Positions 34,456-43,467 are shown, counted from the stretch's first letter. The stretch is 64,000 nucleotides of DNA from Halomonas sp. QHL1 (GCF_001882345.1 NZ_MINL01000001.1:1697705-1761704), one strand, 5' to 3'. Numbers and translations: made by a program. The notes: generated by a model from the sequence alone, not told the origin.

Positions 34456-34986
34456 ATGGATAAGCTCTCACTCCACACGTTGGGCCAACACCTTCAAGCA
34501 CTTCGCCATGAGCGGGGCTGGTCACTGTCGCAGCTGGCTAATGAGGCGGGGATAGCCAAGTCCAACCTGTGTCGCCTGGAGCAAGGCAACGGCAATCCAA
34601 CCCTAGATACCATTTGGCGGTTGGCGGTGCAGCTCAACGTGCCTTTCGGCACCCTAGTAGCGCCCATCAGCGTGCCGCTGGGCGAAAAGGGCGTTCAAGT
34701 GCGTTTGATTGATCAAGGCAAGGACTCCCCTCAGGTAGACGCCTACTGGATGCGCTGCGCACCGTATACATTGCGTCATGCCGAAGCCCATACACCCGGC
34801 ACTCGTGAATCGCTTACGCTGATTAGCGGCTGGCTGGAAGCGGGGCCAGAGGGCGCCACCACGCAGCTCACGCCTGGGGACACCGTGACCTTCCCCGCCG
34901 ACCAGCCACACCTTTATCGCACCCATGCAGCGGAGGCCACTTTGATGATGACCATCACCTATGGTGCAGAAGGCCAAACACCATGA
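34456..34986 (+). CDS. XRE-family regulator with C-terminal cupin domain
   Basis: A 176-residue regulator. Residues about 7-62 are an XRE/Cro helix-turn-helix (LRHERGWSLSQLANEAGIAKSNLCRLEQGNG). Residues about 105-170 form a cupin beta-barrel (ESLTLISGWLEAG and LTPGDTVTFPADQPHLY) that likely binds a small ligand. The stop overlaps the azlC start by 4 bp, so it is the first gene of a three-gene operon. It probably represses azlCD through the palindrome over its promoter, with an amino acid or related metabolite as effector (inferred). Confidence 0.88.
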   Translation: MDKLSLHTLGQHLQALRHERGWSLSQLANEAGIAKSNLCRLEQGNGNPTLDTIWRLAVQLNVPFGTLVAPISVPLGEKGVQVRLIDQGKDSPQVDAYWMRCAPYTLRHAEAHTPGTRESLTLISGWLEAGPEGATTQLTPGDTVTFPADQPHLYRTHAAEATLMMTITYGAEGQTP

Positions 34987-35723
34987 GCCAAGCTGCCAGC
35001 CACTCTCCAGTCCGTAGCGCGCTACAGGGCGTGCGAGAGGCCATCCCACTACTGGGTGGCTACATTCCGGTGGCGCTGTCATTTGGCTTAGTCGCCACCC
35101 AGGCAGGCTTTAGCACACTGGAGGCCGCGGCTATTTCAGCGCTGATTTACGCCGGGGCCTCGCAGTTTCTGTTTGTCGGGATGATCGCCACCGGCGCACC
35201 GCTGTGGCTGGTGGTAGCGATGACGCTGCTGATTAACGTGCGCCATGTGGTGTACGGCCCTAACCTGGCGGCGTTACTGCCCCGCAGCCGCCACTGGCCC
35301 TGGCTAATGCACGGCCTCACCGATCAGGTATTTGCGCTAGCCTTAACCCGGCTACCACAACTGCCCGAGGTAAAGCGCTTTAGTTGGTTTGTCGGTGCAT
35401 CGCTGTTGGCCTGGGGTGCCTGGATAATCGGCACCACGGTGGGCGCTACCGCCGGGGAGGCCTTTACCGCCCGCTGGCCGCTGCTGGGTGAGATTATGCC
35501 CTTCGCCCTGCCTGCGCTGTTTTTGACCATGGTAGCGCCGCGCTTTACCGACAAGCGTTGGGCAGTGGCCATGGGCTGCACCATTCTAGCGGCACTAGGT
35601 TTAACGCTGGTCGGCTGGAGCAACGTGGCGATTCCCCTAGCCGCCGCCTGTGGCGCACTGTGCTTTTATTCTATGCAGTTTTATACGGTGAAAGTCGCAA
35701 CCAGCAGGAGGCGTGAATCATGA
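34983..35723 (+). CDS. azlC: AzlC family branched-chain amino-acid exporter, large subunit
   Basis: A 246-residue AzlC/YgaZ-type membrane protein that, with AzlD/YgaH, exports branched-chain amino acids or analogues. The N-terminal block AIPLLGGYIPVALSFGLVATQAGFS and the segment AGASQFLFVG are characteristic. The run LINVRHVVYGPNLAALLPR also fits. It overlaps its regulator by 4 bp and azlD by 4 bp. Confidence 0.9.
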   Translation: MSQAASHSPVRSALQGVREAIPLLGGYIPVALSFGLVATQAGFSTLEAAAISALIYAGASQFLFVGMIATGAPLWLVVAMTLLINVRHVVYGPNLAALLPRSRHWPWLMHGLTDQVFALALTRLPQLPEVKRFSWFVGASLLAWGAWIIGTTVGATAGEAFTARWPLLGEIMPFALPALFLTMVAPRFTDKRWAVAMGCTILAALGLTLVGWSNVAIPLAAACGALCFYSMQFYTVKVATSRRRES

Positions 35724-36055
35724 GCACCGCACTTTGGCTAGCGGTAGCGGTTTCTGCGTTTGGCACGTTGCTGATGCGGGTAGTGCCGTTTTTATGGATG
35801 CAGCGCCGCCTCAACAGCGAAAGCGGCCTTAATAACATGCCCCAGTGGCTGGGTATTCTCGGCCCGCTGATGATTGCCGCGGTGCTGGGGGTGTCCATTG
35901 TGCCGGTTAACCCAAGCGCTATTTCCTGGATCGCCACCGCCATCGGGCTTTCCGTCACGCTGCTGGTGTGGTCTCGGGTACGTTCATTGGGCTGGCCGGT
36001 CGCGGCAGGGGTCGCAGTGTTTGGGGTGGTGGAGGTAAGCGCGGCGTTCATGTAG
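35720..36055 (+). CDS. azlD: AzlD family exporter small subunit
   Basis: A 111-residue protein with four hydrophobic helices, the usual AzlD/YgaH size. LLMRVVPFLWMQRR near the N-terminus and LGILGPLMIAAVLGVS are typical. It follows azlC with a 4-bp ATGA overlap and is the partner subunit. Confidence 0.88.
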   Translation: MSTALWLAVAVSAFGTLLMRVVPFLWMQRRLNSESGLNNMPQWLGILGPLMIAAVLGVSIVPVNPSAISWIATAIGLSVTLLVWSRVRSLGWPVAAGVAVFGVVEVSAAFM

Positions 36056-36152
36056 CGGCTTTACTTGCTTGGAGAGTGAATGCATTCAAAAACTATAAAG
36101 AATTAACACGGCGGCTCTTGACGCGGCGGTTAAGCTTATTTACCGCAATAGC

Positions 36153-36183
36153 AAAAGCCCGGCCAATCTGGCCGGGCTTTTTT
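36153..36183. terminator. Bidirectional terminator, azlD / TonB receptor
   Basis: AAAGCCCGGCC, loop AATCT, GGCCGGGCTTT and a T run; A residues on the other side give a T run on the minus strand. It serves both converging genes. Confidence 0.9.
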
Positions 36184-36196
36184 GAGAGCAGTATGC

Positions 36197-38323
36197 TTAC
36201 CAGCTATATTTCAAGCTGCCAATCACGCTTCGAGAAGCACCGTAGTAACAGTAAAAGTCACAACCGCTTACATACTCTTCGTCGTTGATATTGTTGACGT
36301 TAAGCTGCGCAGTCCAGCTATCGTTAATGTCGTAGCTAGCCATGGCATCATAAAGCGTAGCGGAAGGCACTTCGCCGCCAATACCGCTGTCAGCGCTTGG
36401 CACGGTTTCACCCATGTAACGCACACCGGCGCCAACGGAAAGCCCAGGTGCCGTGCTGGCAAGATCGTAATCTAGCCAAGCTGATGCCATATGATAAGGC
36501 ACAAACGGCGCACGCTCATCCTGCTGCGTATCACTTACGTCGTAGCGCGTATCGGTATAGGTGTAAGAGGCTGTTAGCTTTAGGTTATCCGTAAGGTAGC
36601 CCACGCCTTCAACTTCCACACCCTGCGAACGACGTTCACCCACTTGTTCCTGAACAGCACCATTTGAGATGAGCGTCTTGTCTTCTTCAACATCAAACGC
36701 CGCCACGGTCAGGTAGCCATCAAAATTTCGCGGTGTGACTTTTAGCCCCGCTTCCATCTGACGCCCCTCTTGTGGCTCATAAGCACCATTCTGCCCAATG
36801 CCCGCCACGGGTGTAAACGACTCGCTGTAGCTTAAGTAAGGCGAAACGCCATTGTCACCCAGGTACATCACCCCTGCCGTCAGCGAAAGCTGTTCATCAT
36901 CGTAGCCTTCACTGGACCGGCCACTGCTATCACTGAATTCATCAGTGCTTTCTACGATGTCGTAACGAGCACCCGCGAGGAATACCCATTTATCGGCCAC
37001 GCGCAGCTGGTCTTGCACATACAAACCAAACTGACTGCTATCTAACTCATGGTATGTAGGGTCCATTAGAGATGGGGTACGAAACGCGCTGTAATCTGGA
37101 TTGAAAATATCTAGCGTATCTATACTTTGAAAGTATAAATCCCCATCGCCTTTTTGAGCCCTAAAGCTATCACCATCACTGTAATCGAGGTTTAGCTCTT
37201 GGTAACCAGCGCCCAGCAGCAGAGTGTTTTCCGTATTGTCAGTGTAGGTACGCGCGATAAAGCGGTTATCAATGTTAAAGGCGTCATAGTTACCATCACG
37301 GTCTATCAAGCCCCGAGAGATACTACGCGGTCCTATCGGAGCTGTTAAATCTTGGTACACAGTGCGTAGTTCTAGATCTAGATGGCTATAACGCGCGTTC
37401 TGCTGGAATTCCCAAGTATCATTAATGCGATGCTCTAGCTCATAGCCCAGCGAGTATTGTCGCTGATCAACGTGATCGAAATCCGGCTGACCAAGGTTCG
37501 TATCGCGGTCAATTTTGCCAAAGGGTGTATTGTTTAGCGTGCCATAGGCGGGGAAAAAGCCGGTTGTCGGCACACCTTCGTCTCTCTGAACGCTGGCAAG
37601 GAATGTCACCGTTGTATCGTCAGAAAAATCTACTGCCAGACTGGGTGCAAAGTAGTAGCGCTCTTTATTGCTGCCCTCTAATTCGCCCTCGCCATCGCGG
37701 TAAAGCCCCACCATGCGGTAGCGAATATCATCTCGCTCGGCTACAGGGCCGGACACATCAAGCCCCACTTGGCGGTGATCTTGGTTACCTGCTTCAATCT
37801 CTAGCGTTCCTTGTGGCTCGCGGGTCGGGCGCTTACTAATTGCGTTAATCACACCGCCAGGAGGCGCTTCACCGTAAAGAATGGAAGCAGGCCCTTTTAA
37901 CAAATCAACGCGCTCAACACCAAATGGCTCGCTCATCCACCAGAAGTAGCCGCCAGTACGGAAAAGTCGCAAACCGTCTTGGTAGGTAGAGTTTTCAGCG
38001 CTAAAACCCCGCAGAAAGAACCAGTCGGCATTGTTGTCATCACCGTAAGGCTGAGACACCACACCAGAGCGGTATTGGAAGGTTTCGTCGTAGGTATTAA
38101 CGGCGCGGGTTTCTAGGTCTTCAGAGCTAACGGTCGAAATGGCCCGTGGCGTTTCTACTTCGGGAGTTGCCACTTTCAAAGCCGTGGCCGTGACCACCAC
38201 GGTGTCGTTGGACGTAGACGTTTCTTGCGCGTAGGCAGATGCACAAAAGATCGCCACGGTGACGGGAATCAGCGAGGAGATTGAGCGCGCCAAAGGACGA
38301 CGGGCAAACGGCAGACGAGGCAT
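36197..38323 (-). CDS. TonB-dependent siderophore receptor (FhuA/FpvA-like)
   Basis: A 708-residue outer-membrane receptor. A signal peptide (about 1-32) ends near ASAYAQ. The TonB box is around TVVVTATA. The plug domain (about 55-165) has FFLRGFSAENSTYQDGLRL and VDLLKGPASILYGEAPPGGVINAISKRP. A 22-strand barrel ends in aromatic Trp (SLKYSW). No signalling STN domain is present. It imports a ferric siderophore, probably hydroxamate- or citrate-type judged from the plug motif, but the ligand is not certain. A Fur box 55 bp upstream indicates iron repression. No ABC importer is adjacent; the one at 51.5-57.3 kb may serve it. Confidence 0.92.
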   Translation of the reverse strand: MPRLPFARRPLARSISSLIPVTVAIFCASAYAQETSTSNDTVVVTATALKVATPEVETPRAISTVSSEDLETRAVNTYDETFQYRSGVVSQPYGDDNNADWFFLRGFSAENSTYQDGLRLFRTGGYFWWMSEPFGVERVDLLKGPASILYGEAPPGGVINAISKRPTREPQGTLEIEAGNQDHRQVGLDVSGPVAERDDIRYRMVGLYRDGEGELEGSNKERYYFAPSLAVDFSDDTTVTFLASVQRDEGVPTTGFFPAYGTLNNTPFGKIDRDTNLGQPDFDHVDQRQYSLGYELEHRINDTWEFQQNARYSHLDLELRTVYQDLTAPIGPRSISRGLIDRDGNYDAFNIDNRFIARTYTDNTENTLLLGAGYQELNLDYSDGDSFRAQKGDGDLYFQSIDTLDIFNPDYSAFRTPSLMDPTYHELDSSQFGLYVQDQLRVADKWVFLAGARYDIVESTDEFSDSSGRSSEGYDDEQLSLTAGVMYLGDNGVSPYLSYSESFTPVAGIGQNGAYEPQEGRQMEAGLKVTPRNFDGYLTVAAFDVEEDKTLISNGAVQEQVGERRSQGVEVEGVGYLTDNLKLTASYTYTDTRYDVSDTQQDERAPFVPYHMASAWLDYDLASTAPGLSVGAGVRYMGETVPSADSGIGGEVPSATLYDAMASYDINDSWTAQLNVNNINDEEYVSGCDFYCYYGASRSVIGSLKYSW

Positions 38324-38377
38324 GATGTGGTCTCAGTTGGATTTAGAAGCAAAGAGTGAACAGAAAATAAAAATCAT

Positions 38378-38396
38378 GATAATCGTTATTATTAGC
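38378..38396 (-). promoter_or_regulatory. Fur box upstream of the siderophore receptor
   Basis: GATAATCGTTATTATTAGC matches 14 of 19 positions of the Fur consensus by hand count. It shares the 14-mer AATCGTTATTATTA with the site upstream of the siderophore-import operon (57352-57370, minus strand). Confidence 0.7.
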
Positions 38397-38596
38397 ATTC
38401 ATGATAGCGCTTTTAAACAGTTGCTTTCAATGACCTAATGAGGATTTCAACACCGCCTAACAGCGACACCAACTATACGTAGCCCTGCCGGTTATAAGCG
38501 GCTGACTGTACTGGCGAACACAGGTGAAAAAAATTCTACGGTATCTATTCTTCAATTATGTAACACGCGGTTCCTTCACCAGCTTCAGCCCCTTAT

Positions 38597-38610
38597 GTGC
38601 GTTAGCGTAC
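38597..38610. promoter_or_regulatory. Palindrome GTGCG-TTAG-CGTAC upstream of the first Crp/Fnr gene
   Basis: A near-perfect palindrome about 140 bp before the start codon, flanked by AT and AG. It matches the sites at 22335-22348 and 39521-39534. Confidence 0.45.
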
Positions 38611-38750
38611 AGAGTTTGCCTAAAGAAGGACTATACTCGAACGATATCTCTCTAAGGACTTGAGATACCAGTCAAAAGTACCAGAATCCGGTATCCCATA
38701 TAGGCAAGTGCTGTCAAACTGCGATTGCCAGCAACCAGGGGGAATATTCA

Positions 38751-39470
38751 ATGCCAGTGCCCTGTGATTTCCAGCAGAATGCTTTACTGGGCTTACTGCC
38801 TGAGGAGGAACTGAATCGACTGTTGCCTGATTTAGAGAGGGTGACGCTGACATTGGGCCAATCGCTGTCTGAATCTGGACAGCATATGAACCATGTTTAC
38901 TTTCCACTGGATTCCATCGTCTCGCTGCTGTGCGTGATGGAAAATGGCGCCTCGACAGAAATTGCCGTTGTCGGCTATGAAGGGGTGGTAGGCGTCTCGC
39001 TATTCATGGGCGGCGAGACCACGCCCAGCCGGGCGATCGTTCAAAGTGCTGGCCAAGCGTTACGCCTCAAGGGGCAACTGCTCAAAAACGAATTCTACCG
39101 CGCGGGCCCAATGCAGCGACTGCTCTTGCGCTACACCCAAGCCCTGCTAACGCAGATGGCGCAGACAGCGGTATGCAATCGCCATCACAATGTCGATCAG
39201 CAGCTATGTCGTTGGTTGCTGCTTAGCATTGACAGGTTGCCGGGCAATGAATTGATCATGACCCAGGAGTTAATTGCCAACATGCTAGGCGTGCGCCGTG
39301 AAGGCGTGACCGAATCGGCGGGTAAGCTCCAAAAGGCGGGTTTGATTTCCTATAACCGTGGCCGCATCAATGTTATTGACAGGCCTGGGCTGGAGGCTCG
39401 CGTCTGCGAGTGCTATGCGGTGGTCAAAGAAGAGTATGACCGACTGCTCAATCACAACAACGTTATGTAA
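38751..39470 (+). CDS. Crp/Fnr-family transcriptional regulator (paralogue 1)
   Basis: A 239-residue regulator. The N-terminal cyclic-nucleotide-binding-type beta roll spans about 15-130 (MNHVYFPLDSIVSLLCVMENG, then GYEGVVGV). The C-terminal winged helix spans about 155-225, with recognition helix VRREGVTESAGKL. The RE pair of Crp is kept, but the later Arg of Crp is Glu here, so DNA specificity should differ from TGTGA. There are no Fnr-type Cys clusters. A paralogue lies 196 bp downstream in the same orientation. The effector is unknown. Confidence 0.88.
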   Translation: MPVPCDFQQNALLGLLPEEELNRLLPDLERVTLTLGQSLSESGQHMNHVYFPLDSIVSLLCVMENGASTEIAVVGYEGVVGVSLFMGGETTPSRAIVQSAGQALRLKGQLLKNEFYRAGPMQRLLLRYTQALLTQMAQTAVCNRHHNVDQQLCRWLLLSIDRLPGNELIMTQELIANMLGVRREGVTESAGKLQKAGLISYNRGRINVIDRPGLEARVCECYAVVKEEYDRLLNHNNVM

Positions 39471-39511
39471 GTGATTAAGCCAAGCTAGCGGACTATTATA
39501 AAAAGGCATCT

Positions 39512-39534
39512 TAGCGTTATGTACGCTACCGTGC
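39512..39534. promoter_or_regulatory. Overlapping palindromes upstream of the second Crp/Fnr gene
   Basis: TAGCGT-TATGT-ACGCTA (39512-39528) is a perfect inverted repeat. It overlaps GTACG-CTAC-CGTGC (39521-39534), which matches the sites upstream of the paralogue and of the glucan synthase. It lies about 135 bp before the start. Confidence 0.45.
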
Positions 39535-39666
39535 CGACGCTTGATTTACCCAATGTTAATATGCAGATATGCCATCAGCTTTTAAGCATGGCCGATCTGC
39601 AGCCGACATCAAAATGATTTAACCCTCATTGTGCCGTTTGCCAGGTTCTTTCAACCGGAGAGGCAC

Positions 39667-40377
39667 ATGACGTCTTTTATGCACGTCCTTAATGCCAACA
39701 GACTGCTTACTGAGTTACCTGCCGTCGAGCGGGATAGCTTTATGGCCGTTTGCGAAACCGTAGAGCTTTCATTTGGCGAAGTACTCCTCCAGCCTGCCGA
39801 GACGATTACCCACGTCTATTTCCCTATTGATAGCTTCATTTCCCTAATTGTTGTACTCGATTCCGATAACCGGCTAGAGGTCGCGATGGCAGGCCGTGAG
39901 GGCATGCTGGGTAGCTCACTTGTGTTGGGCATCGAAGAAACACCAATGCTCGCGCTGGTTCAAGGGGCGGGATCGGCCCTTCGCATTACTGCTGAAAATT
40001 TTCAACAACTACTACTTAGCAGTCCTGTATTACATCAGCGACTAAAGCGATATATCTATGTAGTAATGAAGCAACTGGCAACGTCAGCGGCGTGTAATCA
40101 TTTCCATCAGATTGAGGCGCGTCTCGCAAGGTGGCTGCTAATGACTCAAGATCGCGCAGGGTCTGATCAATTGAATCTGACCCATGAATTTCTGGCCATG
40201 ATGCTCGGTGTTAGACGTGCAGGCATTACGCTAGCGGCGATAGCCCTGCAGGCGCGCGGACTAATCCGCTACCAGCGCGGAACAATCACAGTGCTTGATC
40301 GTCCAGGCCTCATCGAGGCGTCGTGCGAGTGCTATAGCAAAGATTGCGCGCTTTACGCCAAAATATTGCCGATATGA
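39667..40377 (+). CDS. Crp/Fnr-family transcriptional regulator (paralogue 2)
   Basis: A 236-residue paralogue of the preceding gene. The beta-roll block ITHVYFPIDSFISLIVVLDSDNRLEVAMAGREGMLG mirrors it, and the winged helix carries VRRAGITLAAIALQ, with Ala in place of the conserved Glu. The ATG at 39667 has GGAGAGG upstream and is preferred over the GTG at 39631. Tandem duplication followed by change in the recognition helix suggests that the two have separated in target or partner. It is followed by a patatin gene 233 bp downstream. Confidence 0.87.
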   Translation: MTSFMHVLNANRLLTELPAVERDSFMAVCETVELSFGEVLLQPAETITHVYFPIDSFISLIVVLDSDNRLEVAMAGREGMLGSSLVLGIEETPMLALVQGAGSALRITAENFQQLLLSSPVLHQRLKRYIYVVMKQLATSAACNHFHQIEARLARWLLMTQDRAGSDQLNLTHEFLAMMLGVRRAGITLAAIALQARGLIRYQRGTITVLDRPGLIEASCECYSKDCALYAKILPI

Positions 40378-40610
40378 TTACAGCGCCCTAGCCGCCCAGA
40401 CTTTCATTACAGCTCTTCTCCTCTGCCCTTCCCCACTGCCTCTGTTATTAATTTCCGCTCTCAAATGTCGTGCTCTGGCGTTGAGCGGCTATGTTCGCCA
40501 TCAGACAGATATCCCTCTCGCCCTACCTCTATTCTGTGGTAGGCGAATACGTGTTCGCTTCAGGCAATGCAGTCAGCCAGCTCCCTCCACCACCCAAAAG
40601 AATTAATAAC

Positions 40611-41654
40611 ATGGCTCAGAAACTCAAACCCATTAACCTCGCCCTTCAGGGTGGTGGTGCGCATGGCGCTTTCACTTGGGGGGTTCTAGATCGGATTCTT
40701 GAAGATGGACGGTTGCAGATCGCCGGCATCTCGGGCACCTCGGCAGGAGCAATGAATGCAGTGGTGCTAGCCGATGGCTTCACCCGTGATGGCCCAGAAG
40801 GCGGACGGGCGGCCCTCGAACACTTCTGGCAATCCATGGGCAATGGCGCAGTAAACAGCCCGATGAAACGCACGCCCTATGACATTCTTATGGGCTACTG
40901 GGGGTTAGAGAACAACCCCGTATACCACGCGATGGATGCGCTGTCCCGGGTAGCCTCGCCTTATCAGCTTAACCCCATGAATATCAATCCACTACGCGAC
41001 CTGGTAGCAAAAAACATCGATTTTGACCGGGTGCGACGATGCACTGCGTTCAAACTCTACATTTCAGCTACCAACGTGGAGAGCGGCAATGTCAAAATCT
41101 TCCCACGTGAGGTGATAACGCTGGATATGTTAATGGCCTCTGCCTGCCTACCGCACCTCTATCAAGCAGTCGAGATCGATGGCGTGCCCTATTGGGATGG
41201 CGGCTATATGGGCAACCCTTCACTGTTCCCTTTCCATGGAGAAACCGGCACCAACGACATCATGGTCATCCAGATCAATCCGATAGAGCGCAAGGGTGCA
41301 CCGAAGAACTCCCAGGACATACAGAACCGAATGAACGAGATCAGCTTTAACAGCAGCCTGCTCAAAGAGCTGCGTGCAATCGACTTCGTGGACCGGCTGA
41401 TCCGCCAGGGCAAACTCTCCGCTGATGAGTATCGTCAGGTGCGTGTGCATGTGGTGGAAAACCAGGCAGAACTAATACCGCTGGGCGCTTCATCAAAGAT
41501 GAATGTGGAATGGCAATTTCTCACCAAGTTGCGCGATCTTGGCCGCGAAACCGTCACCCACTGGCTGGATGAGAACTTTGCCACCATCGGAGAGCGTTCA
41601 AGTGTCGATCTTCGGCAAATTTTTCAAGGTATTGGAGCGCAACATCAGGGTTAG
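40611..41654 (+). CDS. Patatin-like phospholipase
   Basis: A 347-residue patatin-fold lipid acyl hydrolase. The oxyanion loop GGGAHG is at 14-19, the nucleophile GTSAG at 42-46 (Ser44), and the partner Asp in WDGGY at about 196, so the Ser-Asp dyad is complete. No signal peptide is seen, so it is probably cytosolic or membrane-peripheral. The ATG at 40611 starts just before the conserved INLALQGGGAHG; the open frame extends to 40491 in sequence without homology. The substrate may be phospholipid or other acyl esters. It is the last chromosomal gene before the island. Confidence 0.88.
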   Translation: MAQKLKPINLALQGGGAHGAFTWGVLDRILEDGRLQIAGISGTSAGAMNAVVLADGFTRDGPEGGRAALEHFWQSMGNGAVNSPMKRTPYDILMGYWGLENNPVYHAMDALSRVASPYQLNPMNINPLRDLVAKNIDFDRVRRCTAFKLYISATNVESGNVKIFPREVITLDMLMASACLPHLYQAVEIDGVPYWDGGYMGNPSLFPFHGETGTNDIMVIQINPIERKGAPKNSQDIQNRMNEISFNSSLLKELRAIDFVDRLIRQGKLSADEYRQVRVHVVENQAELIPLGASSKMNVEWQFLTKLRDLGRETVTHWLDENFATIGERSSVDLRQIFQGIGAQHQG

Positions 41655-41731
41655 AGTTGGCAATCGGGGATGGGAGATAAGCACATATGAGGCGGGAGAA
41701 ATGAACACATAACGCCATGGCTTTTTAGAAA

Positions 41732-41777
41732 TGGTGGGCCCAGTAGGACTTGAACCTACGACCAAGGGATTATGAGT
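41732..41777. repeat. Left island attachment site (displaced tRNA-Ile2 3' end)
   Basis: These 46 bp are identical to 50736-50781 and equal the tRNA-Ile2 gene from the anticodon loop to the CCA end. Beyond 41777 only scattered similarity remains (TGCTCTA), so the 5' half of the tRNA is missing. It marks the end of an integrated element whose unit length is about 9,004 bp. Confidence 0.92.
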
Positions 41778-41934
41778 AACATGCTCTATGGTTTTATCCT
41801 GTTAGACCCTCCCCTACCAAGCTATGAATTTCTTTACTAATCAACTTATTATGATTTTACCCACATTTACGAACCTCTGCTAAACTTTACCTGTTGTGCC
41901 TACATGATGCCTACACAGCAGGGAGAACAACACT

Positions 41935-43146
41935 ATGGCTAAGCTCACGAAGAAGAGCGTCGAGGCGTTCCGGTGCCCCGAGGATAAACAGCAAGCGTTT
42001 CTATGGGATAGCGAACTGCGTGGCTTTGCTGTTCGAGTCACTAAGGCAGGCGCGAAGAGCTACATTGCCGAGGGTCGCATCAAAGGTTCGGGTAAGTCCC
42101 GTCGCGTCACTATCGGAGCCCACGGCAAATGGACGTGTGAGGAGGCGCGCAAAGAAGCTCGTGAGCGCCTCCGTGAGATGGATCAAGGGGTTGACCCACA
42201 GGAGACCAAGCAACGCGAAAAGATACTTGGCGTTACCCTTCGCGAAGTGATGCAGGGCTACCTTCAAGACCATGACCTCCGCCCTAGCACTAAAGCTGAC
42301 ATAGAGAAGCACGTCACCCGCAACCTTACAGCTTGGGCAGACAAACCAGTCGCTAGCATCACACGCCATAAAGTAGCTGAACGCTTCAGAGAGATGTCAG
42401 AGCGCGGACCTGGACAAGCAAATCTAGCTTTCCGCTACCTGCGAGCCCTACTCAACTACGCGCGTGAACGCTATCGCACCTCTACCGACGAGCCCATTCT
42501 GCCGGAAAACCCGGTAGCCGTTCTTAGCGGCATGAAAGTGTGGAACAAGGAAAAGGCGCGGGAAGACCACATTCCTAATCAAAAATTGGGGGCGGTATGG
42601 GAAACGCTACTAGCGCTTGGCGATCCCAATATGCGCAACACTAATGATCGCACGACCACAGACATTGTCATCTTTCTTCTACTGACGGGTGCCCGCTGGA
42701 GCGAAGCTGCGGAACTGACTTGGAACAGAGTGAACCTTGATGAAGGTTGGTGGCACTTGCCGAACCCGAAAAACCACAATTCGGTGACCCTACCTCTAAG
42801 CACAGTAGCCCTCAAACTGCTAGCAGCAAGGCAGGATTCGGGGAGCAAGTTCGTATTCCCAGCAAGAGGGAATCGCAACCGCCATGTGACAGATGCTCGA
42901 GGCATATTGACGAAACTGAAGGCAATAGCGGAAGTCGAGCGTCTGACACCGCACGATCTCAGGCGCACCTTCACGCGTACAGCTAGGCAATGTGGGATCG
43001 AGTTCGTTAATGTCGAGCTGCTCACCAACCATGTGCCCAAGTCCATCCTTGGTAAGCACTATGCAGAAAGGAGTGACTTACGTTACCTAAAACCACAAGT
43101 ACAGCAAGTTGCCGACTGGATCACTAGTGATTATAAAACAAGTTAA
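41935..43146 (+). CDS. int: Tyrosine-recombinase integrase (DUF4102/P4 type)
   Basis: A 403-residue site-specific recombinase that integrates and excises the island. It has an N-terminal DUF4102 arm-binding domain (about 1-90; FLWDSELRGFAVRVTKAGAKSY), a SAM-like core-binding domain (about 100-200), and the catalytic domain with Arg254 (TGARWSEA), His340/Arg343 (LTPHDLRRTF), His366 and nucleophile Tyr376 (GKHYAE). All catalytic residues are present. It lies 158 bp inside the left att site, reading into the island. Two TGCCTACA copies just upstream (about 41897-41914) may be arm sites. Confidence 0.95.
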   Translation: MAKLTKKSVEAFRCPEDKQQAFLWDSELRGFAVRVTKAGAKSYIAEGRIKGSGKSRRVTIGAHGKWTCEEARKEARERLREMDQGVDPQETKQREKILGVTLREVMQGYLQDHDLRPSTKADIEKHVTRNLTAWADKPVASITRHKVAERFREMSERGPGQANLAFRYLRALLNYARERYRTSTDEPILPENPVAVLSGMKVWNKEKAREDHIPNQKLGAVWETLLALGDPNMRNTNDRTTTDIVIFLLLTGARWSEAAELTWNRVNLDEGWWHLPNPKNHNSVTLPLSTVALKLLAARQDSGSKFVFPARGNRNRHVTDARGILTKLKAIAEVERLTPHDLRRTFTRTARQCGIEFVNVELLTNHVPKSILGKHYAERSDLRYLKPQVQQVADWITSDYKTS

Positions 43147-43467
43147 GTTGTTTAGCTGTAAGTTTCATTACAACAACTATAAACAAAACCAACTATACAA
43201 AACCCTATAATTAAAACATTATAAAATTAACACTTGCGACTACATAAGCTTCGCACTAACATATAAAACGTAGTTAGCGCTATGGGGTGCAACGCCTCTT
43301 GGCTTATCGGTAATCATATTGATAAGCACGCCCGTATTAACCGTCAGTGGGCAGCGCGACCAGTCGGCAAATAAAACCCAACCCAACCCAACCCGAATTT
43401 GCCCTCAACCCAACCTTGCCAATGCAACTTACTCTAAGCATGGCAAGGTCAGCTCAAGGACTGGTCC
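43147..43467. promoter_or_regulatory. Control region between integrase and AlpA-like gene
   Basis: This 321-bp AT-rich gap contains CCCAA repeated in tandem (43377-43394, with another partial copy near 43406-43415). It also contains a perfect inverted repeat CCTTGCCA/TGGCAAGG (43414-43421 and 43441-43448). The repeats could be integrase arm sites and an excisionase operator. No gene is seen. Confidence 0.45.

Larger units (their letters stand above)
38324..38750. promoter_or_regulatory. 427-bp intergenic region, receptor / first Crp-like gene
   Basis: The left part holds the Fur box and receptor promoter. The right part holds the palindrome at 38597-38610 and a GATACC/GGTATC inverted pair (about 38663 to 38696). 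No gene is seen in it. Confidence 0.4.

Noticed and set aside
41732..41815. A tRNA gene next to the integrase
   Set aside because: Only the 46-bp 3' half is intact; the 5' half cannot form the D or acceptor stems. It is the displaced att copy.
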